Positions 27,082 through 37,648 of a DNA stretch of 64,000 nucleotides are shown piece by piece (the first letter of the stretch is position 1; every line of letters starts with the position of its first letter). The notes below the pieces were generated by a model. It was given only the letters and a program-made list of their open reading frames with translations. It had not been told where the DNA came from and did no database searches. This stretch comes from Vogesella sp. XCS3 (GTDB taxonomy: Bacteria; Pseudomonadota; Gammaproteobacteria; Burkholderiales; Chromobacteriaceae), in contig NZ_CP085530.1 in assembly GCF_020616155.1 (NCBI RefSeq), positions 2,199,501 to 2,263,500 on the forward strand, written 5' to 3'. Position numbers and translations under genes: made by a program.

Positions 27082-28569
27082 TTACTTCATGGTGGGCATG
27101 ACAAATTCGGCAGTGAGCTTGTCTGGCCAGCGTGTGGTGATGGTTTTCATGCGGGTGTAAAAGCGCACGCCTTCCGGGCCGTGCATGTGATGATCGCCAA
27201 ACAGCGATGCTTTCCAGCCGCCAAAGCTGTGGAAAGCCATGGGCACCGGGATAGGCACATTGACACCCACCATGCCCACCTGGATGCGGTGGCCGAACTC
27301 GCGCGCGGCCGCACCAGAGCGGGTAAAGATACTGGTACCGTTGGCGTACTGGTGGCTATTGATCAGCTGCACGGCGGTCTCAAAATCCGGCACCCGCACG
27401 ATGGACAACACCGGGCCAAAGATTTCTTCGCGGTAGATGGTCATCTCGGGTGTCACGTTATCGAACAAGCTGGGGCCCAGGAAGAAGCCGTTTTCGTAGC
27501 CCGCGTGGCGGTAGCCGCGGCCATCCACCACCAGCTTGGCGCCTTCCTCTACGCCCTGGTCGATATAGCCCGCTACTTTCTGTTGGTGTACGCGTGTCAC
27601 CAGCGGGCCCATTTCGGCGGTGGCGTCGTTGCCCACGCCGATTTTCAGCTCGCGGGCACGTGCGGCCAACTTCTCTACCAGCGCGTCGGCAATATCACCT
27701 ACCGCCAGCGCTACCGAAATGGCCATGCAGCGCTCGCCCGCCGAGCCATAAGCGGCACCGATCAGCGCCTCTACCGTGCCGTCCAGGTCGGCATCCGGCA
27801 TCACCACCATGTGGTTCTTGGCACCACCCAGCGCCTGCACGCGCTTGCCGTGACGGGCGCCGGTTTCATAGATGTATTGTGCAATCGGCGTGGAGCCGAC
27901 AAAACTGATGGCCTGCACATCCGGGTGGGTCAGCAGGCCGTCTACTGCCTGCTTGTCGCCGTGCAATACGTTGAATACGCCGTCGGGCAGGCCGGCTTGC
28001 TTGAGCAGCTCGGCCAGGAACATGGCCGCGGACGGGTCGCGCTCGGACGGTTTCAGGATAAAGGTGTTACCGCAGGCCAGCGCCACCGGAATCATCCACA
28101 GTGGCACCATGGCCGGGAAGTTGAACGGGGTGATACCGGCTACCACACCCAGCGGCTGGCGCAGGCTGTGGCTATCGATACCGCTACCGACCTGCTCGGT
28201 AAACTCGCCCTTCAGCAGCTGCGGAATACCGCAGGCAAACTCGACAACCTCCAGGCCACGGGTCACTTCGCCCATGGCGTCCGACACCACCTTGCCGTGT
28301 TCTTGCGAGATGATCTCGGCCAGCTTTAGCGCATTGTCTTCCAGCAGGGCTTTGAACTTGAACATCACGCGGGCGCGCTTCAGCGGCGAGGTCTCGGCCC
28401 AGGCTGGAAAGGCGCGGCGGGCGGCGGCCACGGCGGCGTTGATATCGTCATCGCTGGCCAACGGTACGCGAGCAATCACTTCGCCCAGCGCAGGGTTGTA
28501 TACATCGGCAAATCGGCTGCCCTGCCCGTTATGCAGCTCGCCGGCAATCAGGTGTGGGATGGTTTTCAT
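27082..28569 (-). CDS. mmsA: Methylmalonate-semialdehyde dehydrogenase (CoA-acylating)
   Basis: The 495-residue aldehyde dehydrogenase of the MmsA/IolA clade has [56 protein letters not shown], catalytic Cys in [11 protein letters not shown] (near residue 280) and [19 protein letters not shown]. It oxidises malonate or methylmalonate semialdehyde to acetyl- or propionyl-CoA. After bauA it completes beta-alanine breakdown. No good ribosome site is visible before the ATG at 28569, so translation may depend on read-through from bauA. Confidence 0.93.
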   Translation of the reverse strand: MKTIPHLIAGELHNGQGSRFADVYNPALGEVIARVPLASDDDINAAVAAARRAFPAWAETSPLKRARVMFKFKALLEDNALKLAEIISQEHGKVVSDAMGEVTRGLEVVEFACGIPQLLKGEFTEQVGSGIDSHSLRQPLGVVAGITPFNFPAMVPLWMIPVALACGNTFILKPSERDPSAAMFLAELLKQAGLPDGVFNVLHGDKQAVDGLLTHPDVQAISFVGSTPIAQYIYETGARHGKRVQALGGAKNHMVVMPDADLDGTVEALIGAAYGSAGERCMAISVALAVGDIADALVEKLAARARELKIGVGNDATAEMGPLVTRVHQQKVAGYIDQGVEEGAKLVVDGRGYRHAGYENGFFLGPSLFDNVTPEMTIYREEIFGPVLSIVRVPDFETAVQLINSHQYANGTSIFTRSGAAAREFGHRIQVGMVGVNVPIPVPMAFHSFGGWKASLFGDHHMHGPEGVRFYTRMKTITTRWPDKLTAEFVMPTMK

Positions 28570-28603
28570 GGTGTCAGCTTTATCAATGTCAGTTTCAGGC
28601 TAC

Positions 28604-28623
28604 TGCGGCCAACGTTGGCCGCA
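28604..28623. repeat. 20-bp perfect palindrome of two abutting GTTGGCCGCA copies
   Basis: TGCGGCCAACGTTGGCCGCA lies in the bauA-mmsA gap and is identical to the palindrome in the rpoB-rpoC gap (54116-54135). Confidence 0.9.
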
Positions 28624-28635
28624 GCGTGCCGTGGG

Positions 28636-29952
28636 TCAGTCGGCTTCGTGGATGGCTTCGCCAATGGTGGCAAACAGGCGGTCGATCTCGGCTTCGCTGA
28701 TGATCAGCGGTGGCGACACGGCGATGATGTCGCCGGTAAAGCGCACCAGTACACCCTTTTCCCAGCACTTCAGGAACACATCCATGCCGCGCGCACCTGG
28801 CGCACCCGGGCGGCTATCCAGCTCGATACCGGCCACCAGACCCAGGTTACGGATGTCCTTGATATGGCGGGTGCCGCGCAGCGCGTGGGCTTTTTCTTCG
28901 AAGCGCGGCGCCAGGTTGGCCGCACGCTGGAACAAGCCTTCGTCACGATACAAGTCCAGCGTCGCCACCGAGGCAGCGCAGGCCAGCGGGTGGGCCGAAT
29001 AGGTGTAGCCATGCGGGAACTCGATGGCACGCTCGGCGGCTGCCGCCATAAAGGCATCGTGAATGGCGGGTTTGACGATCAGCGCGCCCATCGGCACCAC
29101 GCCGTTGGACAAGCCCTTGGCGCAGGTGATGATGTCCGGCAGTACGTCGAACTTGTTGGCAGCCCAGTCGGCCCCCAGGCGGCCAAAGCCGGTGATGACT
29201 TCATCAAAAATCAGCAGGATGCCGTACTTGTCGCAAATCTCGCGCAGGCGCTTCAGATAGCCTTTGGGCGGAATCAGCACGCCGGTAGAACCCGCCATCG
29301 GCTCCACGATCACGGCCGCAATGGTAGATGGGTCGTGCAGCGTCGTAATGCGCGCTTCCAATTCATCGGCGAACTCGGCACCGAACTCCGGCTCACCACG
29401 GGTGAAGGCGTTACGTGCCAGATCGTGCGTAGAACGGATATGGTCAGTCGTCGGCAGCGCAACAGGGAACAGCTTGCGGTTACCGGCAATGCCGCCGACC
29501 GAGATCCCACCAAAGTTCACCCCATGGTAGCCGCGCTCGCGGCCAACCAGCTTCACCCGGCCGGCATCACCACGCACACGGTGGTAGGCGATGGCCATTT
29601 TCAGTGCGGTATCGGCAGCCTCGGAGCCCGAGTTCACAAAAAACACTTTATCCAGACCGACCGGCGCCATCTCTGCCAGCTTCTCTGCCGCTTCGAATGC
29701 CTTGGGGTGGCCCATCTGGAACGGTGGTGCGTAGTCCAGCGTAGCTGCCTGGCGCTGGATAGCCTCGACAATAGGCTTCCGATTGTGGCCGGCATTGACA
29801 CACCACAGCCCAGCGCAGCCGTCCAGGATGCTGCGACCGGCATCGTCCTGGTAGTACATGCCGTCTGCGCTGACTAGCATGCGCGGGTTGGCCTTGAAGT
29901 GGCGGTTTGCCGTAAACGGCATCCAGAATGCGTCCATTGCTTGGTGGTTCAT
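28636..29952 (-). CDS. bauA: Omega-amino acid (beta-alanine):pyruvate aminotransferase
   Basis: The 438-residue class III PLP aminotransferase contains DAFWMPFTANRHFKANPRML near the start, FVNSGSEAADTALKMA, RERGYHGVNFGG, LLIFDEVITGFGRLG and the PLP lysine in CAKGLSNGVVPMGA (near residue 287). It transfers the amino group of beta-alanine or other omega-amines to pyruvate. Malonate semialdehyde for MmsA is the product. AGAGGAGA precedes the ATG by seven bases. It is divergent from the MocR-type regulator. The symbol follows the Pseudomonas beta-alanine gene. Confidence 0.92.
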   Translation of the reverse strand: MNHQAMDAFWMPFTANRHFKANPRMLVSADGMYYQDDAGRSILDGCAGLWCVNAGHNRKPIVEAIQRQAATLDYAPPFQMGHPKAFEAAEKLAEMAPVGLDKVFFVNSGSEAADTALKMAIAYHRVRGDAGRVKLVGRERGYHGVNFGGISVGGIAGNRKLFPVALPTTDHIRSTHDLARNAFTRGEPEFGAEFADELEARITTLHDPSTIAAVIVEPMAGSTGVLIPPKGYLKRLREICDKYGILLIFDEVITGFGRLGADWAANKFDVLPDIITCAKGLSNGVVPMGALIVKPAIHDAFMAAAAERAIEFPHGYTYSAHPLACAASVATLDLYRDEGLFQRAANLAPRFEEKAHALRGTRHIKDIRNLGLVAGIELDSRPGAPGARGMDVFLKCWEKGVLVRFTGDIIAVSPPLIISEAEIDRLFATIGEAIHEAD

Positions 29953-30006
29953 TGCGGTGTCTCCTCTGCCTTATTGCAGCCTGATGACCTAAATGTAGGT
30001 GCCAAA

Positions 30007-30075
30007 CCAGTACAGTTACAGGTACAGTTAGCACGCAAACACACCAAACCGTACTGGTAAAAAAATAGGTACAGT
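30007..30075. promoter_or_regulatory. Candidate operator array for the MocR-type regulator
   Basis: In the divergent gap GTACAGT occurs at 30010-30016, 30022-30028 and 30069-30075. An inverted GTACTGG occurs at 30051-30057. ACCAGTAC (30006-30013) and GTACTGGT (30051-30058) form a perfect inverted repeat. The last copy overlaps the regulator's ribosome site. Multiple half-sites in direct and inverted order are typical of MocR operators. Confidence 0.6.
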
Positions 30076-30076
30076 C

Positions 30077-31468
30077 ATGAATCGCTATCAGGGCTATCTG
30101 GATCCGAACCAGCGCACCAAGGTAGAACAGCTAGTGCGCGGCATCCAGCAGGCTATCCGCGAGGCGCGCCTGACACCGGGCAGCAAGCTGCCGTCCATCC
30201 GCGCCTTTGCCAAAGATATTGGCGCCAGCCCGTTCACGGTAAGCGAGGCTTACGACAGGCTGGTGCAGGAAGGCTGGCTACTTTCCAGGGCAGGCTCCGG
30301 CTTTTACGCCCAGCGCAAGCAACAAAGCACCAGCCAGGCAGTGCGCAAGCAGCTCAGTGATCTGCCGCTGGATGGCGACTGGCTGCTTAGCGGGATCTAT
30401 CAAGGGGAACAGCAAGGTATTCTGGCAGGCTGCGGCTGGCTACCCGCCAGCTGGTACGACGATCAGGCTCAGGTACGCGCCCTGCGTAAGATTGCGCGCG
30501 AGCAGATTAGCGAAATGACCTATGGCCACCCGCAAGGACTGTTGCTATTACGCGAGTTTCTGGCGGACAAACTCAGCCAGCAAGGCATGAGCTGCCACGC
30601 AGAAGATATCCTTCTCACCCAGGGCGCCACGCACGCACTCGATATCGTCTGCAGTACCCTGCGGCTGGACGGCACCGCCGTGCTGATCGACAACCCGGGC
30701 TACTGCAATCTGCTCTCTGCGCTACGCTTCCGGGAATGCCAGCTGCTGCCGGTAAACTGGACGCCGCACGGCCCCGACCTGCAACAACTGGAACAGCTGA
30801 TACAAGCACACCGTCCGCGGGTGTTTTTTACCAATCCATGGCTGCACAACCCTACCGGTGCCAGCTATGCACCCCATATCGCGCACGGCGTGCTGCGATT
30901 GGCACAGCAGTACGATGTGTTGCTGGTAGAAGACAATGTCTCGGCCGACTTACTGGCTCAAGCGGGGCCTAGCCTGGCCGCTATGGATGGTTTGCGCCAG
31001 GTACTGCACATCGGCAGCTTCAGCAAGGCGCTGAGCCCAGCATTGCGCGTGGGTTACCTGCTGGCACCGGTGCGCTGGCAGGCTGCGTTGACACGCGCCA
31101 AAATGCTGGCCGCACTGACCTCGTCTACCCATACCGAGCGGCTAGCCTTCGAGCTGGCTAGTGACAGCAAGTACAAACGGCAGAACAGCCGGCTGGTAGA
31201 ACGCATTGCCCAGAGCACCAGCAAAGCCATTGCCCGCTTTGAACAGCTAGGCTGGCAGGTGTTTCAGCCTAACAGTAAAAGCATGTTTATCTGGGCAAGG
31301 CCACCGCAGGGCGTGACTATCGACCAGGAAAGTGCACGGCAGCAGCAGATCTTTCTGGCACCGGGTGACTTGTTCAGCAGCGATGGCAGTAACACCCCTT
31401 ACTTCCGCTTTAATGCGGCCTATCTGGATAACACCCAGTTCTGGCAATGGTTGGCCGCACAGCAATAG
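30077..31468 (+). CDS. MocR-type transcriptional regulator (GntR HTH plus aminotransferase fold)
   Basis: The 463-residue protein has an N-terminal GntR winged helix (about 10-75; LTPGSKLPSIRAFAKDIGAS, FTVSEAYDRLVQEGWLLSRA). A fold-type I aminotransferase domain with the PLP lysine in GSFSKALSPALRVGYLLAP (near residue 316) follows. Such regulators use PLP adducts of amines as effectors. Divergence from bauA-mmsA suggests control of beta-alanine or omega-amine use, and self-control through the site over its own start. Confidence 0.9.
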   Translation: MNRYQGYLDPNQRTKVEQLVRGIQQAIREARLTPGSKLPSIRAFAKDIGASPFTVSEAYDRLVQEGWLLSRAGSGFYAQRKQQSTSQAVRKQLSDLPLDGDWLLSGIYQGEQQGILAGCGWLPASWYDDQAQVRALRKIAREQISEMTYGHPQGLLLLREFLADKLSQQGMSCHAEDILLTQGATHALDIVCSTLRLDGTAVLIDNPGYCNLLSALRFRECQLLPVNWTPHGPDLQQLEQLIQAHRPRVFFTNPWLHNPTGASYAPHIAHGVLRLAQQYDVLLVEDNVSADLLAQAGPSLAAMDGLRQVLHIGSFSKALSPALRVGYLLAPVRWQAALTRAKMLAALTSSTHTERLAFELASDSKYKRQNSRLVERIAQSTSKAIARFEQLGWQVFQPNSKSMFIWARPPQGVTIDQESARQQQIFLAPGDLFSSDGSNTPYFRFNAAYLDNTQFWQWLAAQQ

Positions 31469-31498
31469 AAAAAGCCAGCGCAAGCGCTGGCTTTTTCT
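31467..31498. terminator. Bidirectional terminator between the MocR gene and rplQ
   Basis: AGAAAAAGCCAGCGC / GCGCTGGCTTTTTCT is a 15-bp perfect stem with a two-base centre, with A- and T-runs inside the stem ends. It overlaps the regulator stop codon and ends both convergent units, including the whole alpha operon. Confidence 0.92.
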
Positions 31499-31512
31499 AC
31501 AGAGGCTGTCGA

Positions 31513-31905
31513 TTACTCGGCGGCTTCTTCTACTACCACTTCACCTTCCGGACGGTCTACCAGTTCTACCAGTGCCATCGGAGCGTTGTCGCCCTGACGG
31601 AAACCGTACTTCAGGATACGTACATAACCACCGTTACGGGCAGCGTAGCGCGGGCCCAGAACGTCGAACAGTTTTACAACCATTTCGCGGTCACGAGTAC
31701 GGTCGAAAGCCAGACGACGGTTGGCCAGAGAAGGCTTCTTACCCAGGGTAATCAGCGGCTCGGCTACGCGACGCAGTTCTTTTGCTTTCGGCAGGGTAGT
31801 CACGATAACTTCGTGACGGAGCAACGAGTTCGCCATGTTGCGAAGCATCGCCAGGCGATGGCTGCTCGTGCGGTTCAGTTTACGATTGCTATTACGATGA
31901 CGCAT
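31513..31905 (-). CDS. rplQ: 50S ribosomal protein L17
   Basis: 130 residues starting [20 protein letters not shown], with the family motif [21 protein letters not shown]17 binds 23S rRNA near the peptide-exit side. It is the last gene of the alpha segment (rpsM-rpsK-rpsD-rpoA-rplQ). An acidic tail ([11 protein letters not shown]) extends beyond the core domain. Confidence 0.98.
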   Translation of the reverse strand: MRHRNSNRKLNRTSSHRLAMLRNMANSLLRHEVIVTTLPKAKELRRVAEPLITLGKKPSLANRRLAFDRTRDREMVVKLFDVLGPRYAARNGGYVRILKYGFRQGDNAPMALVELVDRPEGEVVVEEAAE

Positions 31906-31928
31906 TGTAGTGTCCTTTTATCCCAAAC

Positions 31929-32912
31929 TTACGGCTTCTCGAGGCCAGCCGGAGGCCAGTTTTCGAGCTTCATGCCGAGTGTCAGGCCTTTAGAAGCGAG
32001 AACTTCCTTGATCTCGTTCAGCGACTTACGACCAAGGTTCGGGGTCTTCAGCAGCTCGGTTTCCGTACGCTGAATCAGATCACCGATGTAGTAAATGTTC
32101 TCGGCCTTCAGACAATTGGCGGAACGAACAGTAAGTTCGAGATCATCGACCGGGCGCAACAAGATCGGATCGATCGGTGGCGCCTTCTCAACGACTTCCT
32201 CAACTGCTGTACCTTGCAAGTCTGCAAAGATCGACAGCTGATCTACCAGAATACGGGCCGCCAGGCGTACCGCTTCTTCCGGTTCGATCACACCGTTAGT
32301 CTCGATGTCCAGTACCAGACGGTCAAGGTCGGTACGTTGTTCTACACGGGCGCTTTCAACATTGAAGCTGACGCGGCGCACCGGGGAGAAGGAAGCATCA
32401 AGCTGGATAGTGCCAATCGCACGATTGTCATCGTGGTTGATACGGGCAGCTACCGGCTGGTAGCCACGACCTTTTTCAACCTTGATTTCCATATCGATTT
32501 TACCGCCAGCAGACAGATAGCAGATTACGTGATCAGGGTTGATCACTTCTACATCGTGCGGCAGTTCGATGTCACCAGCCAGGACAGGACCTTCACCTTC
32601 CTTTTTCAAGGAAAGAATCAGGCTGTCACGACCATGCAGCTTAAGCACTACGCCCTTCAGGTTCAGGAGGATGTCGACGACATCTTCCCGAACACCGTCA
32701 AGAGCGGAATACTCATGCAAAACGCCAGCGATTGTTACTTCGGTCGGAGCATAGCCCGGCATGGAAGAGAGCAGAATACGACGCAGAGCATTACCCAGAG
32801 TATGGGCATAGCCGCGTTCGAACGGCTCCATCGACACACGAGCATGTGTAGCCGAAACCGGCTGCACATCGATCAGTCGCGGTTTCAGAAATTCCGAAGC
32901 GCTGTTTTGCAT
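31929..32912 (-). CDS. rpoA: RNA polymerase alpha subunit
   Basis: 327 residues. The N-terminal assembly domain contains [20 protein letters not shown] and the C-terminal domain contains [19 protein letters not shown], which contacts UP elements and activators. I chose ATG 32912 ([12 protein letters not shown]) because AAGGA lies six bases upstream. The ATG at 32918 is too close to that site. Confidence 0.98.
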   Translation of the reverse strand: MQNSASEFLKPRLIDVQPVSATHARVSMEPFERGYAHTLGNALRRILLSSMPGYAPTEVTIAGVLHEYSALDGVREDVVDILLNLKGVVLKLHGRDSLILSLKKEGEGPVLAGDIELPHDVEVINPDHVICYLSAGGKIDMEIKVEKGRGYQPVAARINHDDNRAIGTIQLDASFSPVRRVSFNVESARVEQRTDLDRLVLDIETNGVIEPEEAVRLAARILVDQLSIFADLQGTAVEEVVEKAPPIDPILLRPVDDLELTVRSANCLKAENIYYIGDLIQRTETELLKTPNLGRKSLNEIKEVLASKGLTLGMKLENWPPAGLEKP

Positions 32913-32935
32913 AGTCATTCCTTAAGAGCTAGCGA

Positions 32936-33556
32936 TTACTTGGAGTAGAATTCCACAACGAGTTGTTCGTTGATATCGCTAGACAACTCGGAACGCTCAG
33001 GAGCAGTTTTGAAGACACCTTCCATCTTTTTGGTGTCAACAGCTACCCATGCCGGGAAGCCAATCTGCTCAGCCAAAGCCAGACCTTCTTGAATACGAAC
33101 CTGCTTCTTGGACTTTTCACGAACAGCAACCACATCACCAGCTTTAACCTGGTATGAAGGGATGTTCACTAGAGCGCCATTCACGGTGATCGCTTTGTGG
33201 CTTACCAGTTGGCGAGCTTCTGCACGAGTGGAACCGAAGCCCATGCGATAAACAACGTTATCCAGACGAGCTTCCAGGATCTTCAGCAGGTTTTCACCAG
33301 TGGAGCCTTGGCGACGTGCAGCTTCGGCGAAGTATTTACGGAACTGACGTTCCATAATGCCGTAGATGCGACGTACTTTTTGTTTTTCACGCAGTTGAAC
33401 ACCGAAGTCGGACAGACGGGTGTTCTTGGCGCCATGCTGGCCAGGTGCAGTATCCAGCTTGCACTTGGTATCCAGAGCACGACGAGCGCTCTTCAGGAAG
33501 AGGTCAGTCCCTTCGCGACGAGCGAGCTTACATTTAGGGCCGGTATAACGTGCCAT
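32936..33556 (-). CDS. rpsD: 30S ribosomal protein S4
   Basis: 206 residues: N-terminal S4 domain ([20 protein letters not shown]) and S4 RNA-binding fold (about 96-160; [20 protein letters not shown]). It is a primary 16S binder and translational regulator of the alpha operon in E. coli. Confidence 0.98.
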   Translation of the reverse strand: MARYTGPKCKLARREGTDLFLKSARRALDTKCKLDTAPGQHGAKNTRLSDFGVQLREKQKVRRIYGIMERQFRKYFAEAARRQGSTGENLLKILEARLDNVVYRMGFGSTRAEARQLVSHKAITVNGALVNIPSYQVKAGDVVAVREKSKKQVRIQEGLALAEQIGFPAWVAVDTKKMEGVFKTAPERSELSSDINEQLVVEFYSK

Positions 33557-33574
33557 TTCTCAGACTCTCCGAAA

Positions 33575-33970
33575 TTAGATACGACGTTTCTTGGGAGGAC
33601 GGCAGCCGTTGTGCGGGACTGGCGTCACGTCAGAGATGCTGGTCACTTTGAAACCCAGAGCATTCAGTGCACGCACGGAGGATTCACGGCCTGGACCGGG
33701 ACCCTTGATGCGAACTTCCAGGTTTTTTACGCCGTATTCTTGGGCAACTTTACCAGCGTGCTCTGCTGCTACCTGAGCGGCAAAGGGTGTACTTTTACGC
33801 GAGCCTTTAAAGCCAGCACCGCCGGAGGTAGCCCAAGACAAAGCATTTCCTTGACGATCGGTGATGGTAATGATGGTGTTATTGAAGGAAGCGTGCACGT
33901 GCACGATACCGTCGCTAACAGACTTGCGTACTTTTTTGCGTACACGGACAGCTGTGTTTGCTTTAGCCAT
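33575..33970 (-). CDS. rpsK: 30S ribosomal protein S11
   Basis: 131 residues with [20 protein letters not shown] and the C-terminal [17 protein letters not shown]11 forms part of the platform by the mRNA exit site. Confidence 0.98.
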   Translation of the reverse strand: MAKANTAVRVRKKVRKSVSDGIVHVHASFNNTIITITDRQGNALSWATSGGAGFKGSRKSTPFAAQVAAEHAGKVAQEYGVKNLEVRIKGPGPGRESSVRALNALGFKVTSISDVTPVPHNGCRPPKKRRI

Positions 33971-33988
33971 TATCTGTGTTCCTTAAAA

Positions 33989-34351
33989 TTACTTCTTACC
34001 GGCGATAGCCTTGCGCGGACCTTTGCGGGTACGAGCATTGGTACGAGTGCGCTGACCACGGCACGGCAGACCACGACGATGACGGAAGCCACGATAGGAA
34101 CCCATGTCCATCAAACGTTTGATGCTCATGGTGATTTCACGACGCAGATCACCTTCAACGGTGAACTTGGCGACTTCTACACGCAGAGACTCCATCTCGG
34201 CTTCGGTCAGATCCTTCACTTTCGAAGAAGGATTGATACCAGCGGAAGCACAAATGTGCTTAGCGCGGGTAGCACCAATGCCATAGATAGCCTGCAGGCC
34301 GATAACGGCATGCGCATGATTGGGGATGTTTACCCCTGCAATACGGGCCAT
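33989..34351 (-). CDS. rpsM: 30S ribosomal protein S13
   Basis: 120 residues: [20 protein letters not shown], helix-two-turns-helix, and the basic tail [20 protein letters not shown] that reaches the P-site tRNA. First gene of the alpha segment; preceded by its own promoter at 34388-34416. Confidence 0.98.
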   Translation of the reverse strand: MARIAGVNIPNHAHAVIGLQAIYGIGATRAKHICASAGINPSSKVKDLTEAEMESLRVEVAKFTVEGDLRREITMSIKRLMDMGSYRGFRHRRGLPCRGQRTRTNARTRKGPRKAIAGKK

Positions 34352-34387
34352 TCTCTTTCCTTAAGCCTTAAGCTTGAAAAGGTTGCG

Positions 34388-34416
34388 ATTGTAACACGAC
34401 AAAACCAAGCTAACAA
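34388..34416 (-). promoter_or_regulatory. Promoter of the alpha operon
   Basis: On the minus strand -35 TTGTTA and -10 TACAAT are 17 bases apart, with a TG extension just before the -10 (TGTTACAAT). The -35 lies inside a palindrome at 34409-34424 that overlaps the rpmJ stop codon. Confidence 0.7.
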
Positions 34417-34424
34417 ATGTTAGC
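34409..34424 (-). terminator. Short hairpin at the spc/alpha boundary
   Basis: GCTAACA / TGTTAGC with a two-base centre overlaps the rpmJ stop, and TTGGTTTTG follows on the minus strand. It may weakly end spc transcripts, and it overlaps the alpha promoter -35. Confidence 0.45.
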
Positions 34425-34533
34425 CTTGTTTTTGTTTGTGACGCGGATCAGTGCAGATCACTCGAACAACACGGTTGCGACGAATGATTTTGCAGTTACG
34501 GCAAATTTTCTTTACCGAAGGTTGTACACGCAT
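34420..34533 (-). CDS. rpmJ: 50S ribosomal protein L36 (zinc-ribbon form)
   Basis: 37 residues, [19 protein letters not shown] at the start and [11 protein letters not shown] at the end. The zinc ligands C11, C14, C27 and H32 are all present, so this is the zinc-binding (C+) form. It is the last gene of the spc segment. Confidence 0.97.
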   Translation of the reverse strand: MRVQPSVKKICRNCKIIRRNRVVRVICTDPRHKQKQG

Positions 34534-34568
34534 TTCAGTTCCTTTCTATCTGAAAAGAGCAAGTGCGA

Positions 34569-34787
34569 TTACTTCGCACGGAACACGATACGGGCACGAG
34601 ACAGGTCGTACGGTGTCATCTCCACCGTTACCTTGTCACCTGGCAGGATACGAATGTAGTGCATACGCATCTTGCCAGAGATGTAACCCAGAACGACGTG
34701 TCCATTTTCGAGCTTGACCCGGAAAGTTGCATTAGGCAACGTTTCCAGGACTTCACCCTGCATCTGGATAGTATCTTCTTTCGCCAT
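34569..34787 (-). CDS. infA: Translation initiation factor IF-1
   Basis: 72 residues with the S1/OB fold: [40 protein letters not shown] and [20 protein letters not shown]. Placement between secY and rpmJ is a common betaproteobacterial arrangement. Confidence 0.98.
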   Translation of the reverse strand: MAKEDTIQMQGEVLETLPNATFRVKLENGHVVLGYISGKMRMHYIRILPGDKVTVEMTPYDLSRARIVFRAK

Positions 34788-34807
34788 AAAACCAGTTACC
34801 GTTTACC

Positions 34808-36124
34808 TTAACGATTACCGCCACTCTTGAAGTTTGCTTTCTTGAGCAGGCCTTCGTACTGATGGGAAAGAACATACGACTGTACTTGAGCCATGAAATC
34901 CATCGTTACCACCACCATGATCAGCAGAGAAGTACCGCCAAAGTAGAATGGAACGTTCCAGCTAAGGATCAGGAACTCAGGCATCAAGCAAACAAGTGTG
35001 ATGTAGATCGCACCAATCAAAGTGAGGCGGAGAATGATCTTCTCGATATACCGCGAAGTCTGCTCGCCTGGGCGGATTCCGGGAATAAATGCCCCACTCT
35101 TCTTCAGGTTATCTGCCGTTTCCTTGGGATTGAATACCAAGGCGGTATAGAAGTAACAGAAGAAAATGATTGCCGCAGCGTACAGCAACACGTATACCGG
35201 CTGGCCAGGATGAAGCTTGTCTGCAATAGACTTCAGCACGCCAAGGCCTTCGGTATTACCGAACCAACCCAGCACCGTTGCAGGGAACAGGATAATGCTA
35301 GACGCAAAGATTGGCGGAATCACGCCAGCCATATTCAGCTTCAGCGGCATGTGGGTACTCTGACCCTGCACAACGCGGTTGCCTACCTGACGCTTGGCGT
35401 AGTTAACCAAAATTTTACGCTGGCCCCGTTCCACAAATACAACCAGATAGGTTACCGCAATCACTGCAACAAACAGCGCGATCACCAGCAGGATAGGCAA
35501 GGAACCTTGGCTAGTCAGCGTCAGGGTCTTACCAATCGCAGCAGGCACACCGGCAGCAATACCTGCGCAGATGATCAAGGAAATACCATTCCCCAAACCT
35601 CGTTCCGTGATTTGCTCACCGAGCCACATCAGGAACATAGTACCGGTTACCAATGAAACAACTGTCGTCACATAGAACTCCAGTTGCGGCACGATCACCA
35701 GACCAGGCTGTTTGAATAGCATTACCGCGATACCAAAGCTCTGGAAGCTAGCCAGTGCCAAGGTTGCATAACGTGTGTACTGAGTTATTTTGCGACGTCC
35801 CGCATCGCCCTCTTTCTTCAGTTGCTTAAGTGCCGGAACAATCTCCGACGCAAGCTGAAGAACGATAGAGGCAGAAATGTACGGCATAATGCCTAAGGCA
35901 AACACCGTAAATCTCTGCAAGGCGCCTCCCGAGAACATGTTAAACATGTCCAGGAGGCCCGTTTGCGACGACTGGAACAACTTCGCTAGTTCTGCAGGAT
36001 TGATACCAGGCACCGGCACATGCGCACCAATACGGTAAACAATCAAAGCTCCGACCAAAAACAAGATACGGCGCTTAAGATCACCAAACTTGTTGGCGTT
36101 TCCAACTAGAGAAGTATTCGCCAC
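34808..36124 (-). CDS. secY: Protein translocase subunit SecY
   Basis: 438 residues with ten membrane helices. The plug region is [56 protein letters not shown] and [22 protein letters not shown] are typical. It forms the SecYEG channel with the SecE encoded at 61516-61869. Confidence 0.98.
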   Translation of the reverse strand: MANTSLVGNANKFGDLKRRILFLVGALIVYRIGAHVPVPGINPAELAKLFQSSQTGLLDMFNMFSGGALQRFTVFALGIMPYISASIVLQLASEIVPALKQLKKEGDAGRRKITQYTRYATLALASFQSFGIAVMLFKQPGLVIVPQLEFYVTTVVSLVTGTMFLMWLGEQITERGLGNGISLIICAGIAAGVPAAIGKTLTLTSQGSLPILLVIALFVAVIAVTYLVVFVERGQRKILVNYAKRQVGNRVVQGQSTHMPLKLNMAGVIPPIFASSIILFPATVLGWFGNTEGLGVLKSIADKLHPGQPVYVLLYAAAIIFFCYFYTALVFNPKETADNLKKSGAFIPGIRPGEQTSRYIEKIILRLTLIGAIYITLVCLMPEFLILSWNVPFYFGGTSLLIMVVVTMDFMAQVQSYVLSHQYEGLLKKANFKSGGNR

Positions 36125-36134
36125 GGATTACGCC

Positions 36135-36569
36135 TTATTCTACGAAACTGCCACCAGCAGCTTCGATCGCAGCTTTAGCACCAGCGGTAGCAGCAACGCC
36201 ACGCAGGGTAAATGCACGATCAACGGAGCCGGACAGGATCAGTTTGGCGCCCAGTGCTTGCACAGGTACCAGACCAGCCTGTTTCAGAGACAGCAGATCC
36301 ACCTCAGCAACTGGCAGCAGTGCCAGCTCGGACAGGCGAACTTCAGCCACATCACCAGCAGTCAGGGACTTGAAGCCACGCTTCGGCAGGCGACGTTGCA
36401 GTGGCATTTGACCACCTTCGAAGCCTACTTTGTGGAAGCCACCTGCACGGCTCTTCTGACCTTTATGGCCACGACCAGCGGTTTTACCCAGGCCGCTACC
36501 AATGCCACGACCTACACGACGCTTGGCGTGTTTGGCACCAGCGGCAGGCTTAATGGTATTCAGCAACAT
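36135..36569 (-). CDS. rplO: 50S ribosomal protein L15
   Basis: 144 residues: [40 protein letters not shown] and a C-terminal ribosomal L27A/L15e-type domain. It is a late-assembly 23S binder in the spc segment. Confidence 0.97.
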   Translation of the reverse strand: MLLNTIKPAAGAKHAKRRVGRGIGSGLGKTAGRGHKGQKSRAGGFHKVGFEGGQMPLQRRLPKRGFKSLTAGDVAEVRLSELALLPVAEVDLLSLKQAGLVPVQALGAKLILSGSVDRAFTLRGVAATAGAKAAIEAAGGSFVE

Positions 36570-36572
36570 TTA

Positions 36573-36758
36573 TCAGCCCTCGCTCTTAACCAGGTAGCTG
36601 ATCTTGTTGATCATGCCACGGTTAGCTGCAGTGTCGATAACTTCAACGGTCTGATTGATTTTCTTCAGACCGAGACCACGTGCGCAAGCCTTGTGCGATT
36701 CAATACGACCAATCAGGCTCTTAACCAGAGTCACTTTGATGGTTTTGATATCACTCAT
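36573..36758 (-). CDS. rpmD: 50S ribosomal protein L30
   Basis: 61 residues, single ferredoxin-like domain: [40 protein letters not shown]. Its start overlaps the rpsE stop by eight bases. Confidence 0.97.
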   Translation of the reverse strand: MSDIKTIKVTLVKSLIGRIESHKACARGLGLKKINQTVEVIDTAANRGMINKISYLVKSEG

Positions 36759-37269
36759 GATCTGCCCCCAGAATCTGCTCTACGGTCAGACCACGCTTGG
36801 CTGCAATCTGAGCCGGAGTGTGAATCTTGCTCAGGCCGTCCAGAGTTGCACGAACCACGTTGTACGGGTTGGTGGAACCGTGGATTTTAGCCGAAACGTT
36901 GTGCACGCCCAAGGCTTCAAATACAGCACGCATCGGGCCGCCAGCCTTAACACCGGCACCTTCTTTAGCCGGCTGCATGAACACGGTGGTAGCACCGTGC
37001 TTGCCTACGACTGCGTGATGCAGGGTACCGTTTTTCAGCGGTACTTTAATCATGTTGCGACGTGCCTGTTCCATGCCTTTTTGTACAGCAGCAGGAACCT
37101 CTTTGGAACGGCCCTTACCCATGCCGATACCACCGTCGCCATCACCTACGACAGTCAGAGCCGAGAAGGCCATGATACGACCACCCTTCACCACTTTGGT
37201 GACACGGTTTACGCCGATCATTTTCTCGATCAGACCATCGCCACGATCTTCGATCTCGTGCTTAGCCAT
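36751..37269 (-). CDS. rpsE: 30S ribosomal protein S5
   Basis: 172 residues: N-terminal double-stranded RNA-like domain ([40 protein letters not shown]) and C-terminal domain. The loop is wild-type in character. S5 acts in decoding fidelity and mRNA helicase activity. Confidence 0.98.
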   Translation of the reverse strand: MAKHEIEDRGDGLIEKMIGVNRVTKVVKGGRIMAFSALTVVGDGDGGIGMGKGRSKEVPAAVQKGMEQARRNMIKVPLKNGTLHHAVVGKHGATTVFMQPAKEGAGVKAGGPMRAVFEALGVHNVSAKIHGSTNPYNVVRATLDGLSKIHTPAQIAAKRGLTVEQILGADHE

Positions 37270-37281
37270 TCTTAACTCCGA

Positions 37282-37635
37282 TTAGAATACAAGACCGTTT
37301 TCACGGGCAGCGTCAGCCAGGGCCTTGATACGACCATGGTATTTGAAGCCGGAACGATCAAATGCAACTTGGCTTACGCCAGCAGCTTTGGCTTTTTCGG
37401 CAATTGCTTTGCCAACCACAACAGCTGCAGCAACGTTGCCACCGTTTGCAAGGTTAGCGCGCACATCAGCTTCAAGACTGGAAGCACTAGCCAGAACACG
37501 GCTGCCAGTTTCGTCAATGACCTGAGCGTAAATGTGGCTATTAGTGCGGAATACGCACAGACGAGCCATCTTGAGCTCCGCAATACGTGCACGGGTTTTG
37601 CGTGCGCGGCGGAGTCGAGTCTGTTTCTTGTCCAT
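37282..37635 (-). CDS. rplR: 50S ribosomal protein L18
   Basis: 117 residues: [24 protein letters not shown]-type motif as [20 protein letters not shown], and [20 protein letters not shown]. It binds 5S rRNA with L5. Confidence 0.98.
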   Translation of the reverse strand: MDKKQTRLRRARKTRARIAELKMARLCVFRTNSHIYAQVIDETGSRVLASASSLEADVRANLANGGNVAAAVVVGKAIAEKAKAAGVSQVAFDRSGFKYHGRIKALADAARENGLVF

Positions 37636-37648
37636 TTCAGTGCCTCAA

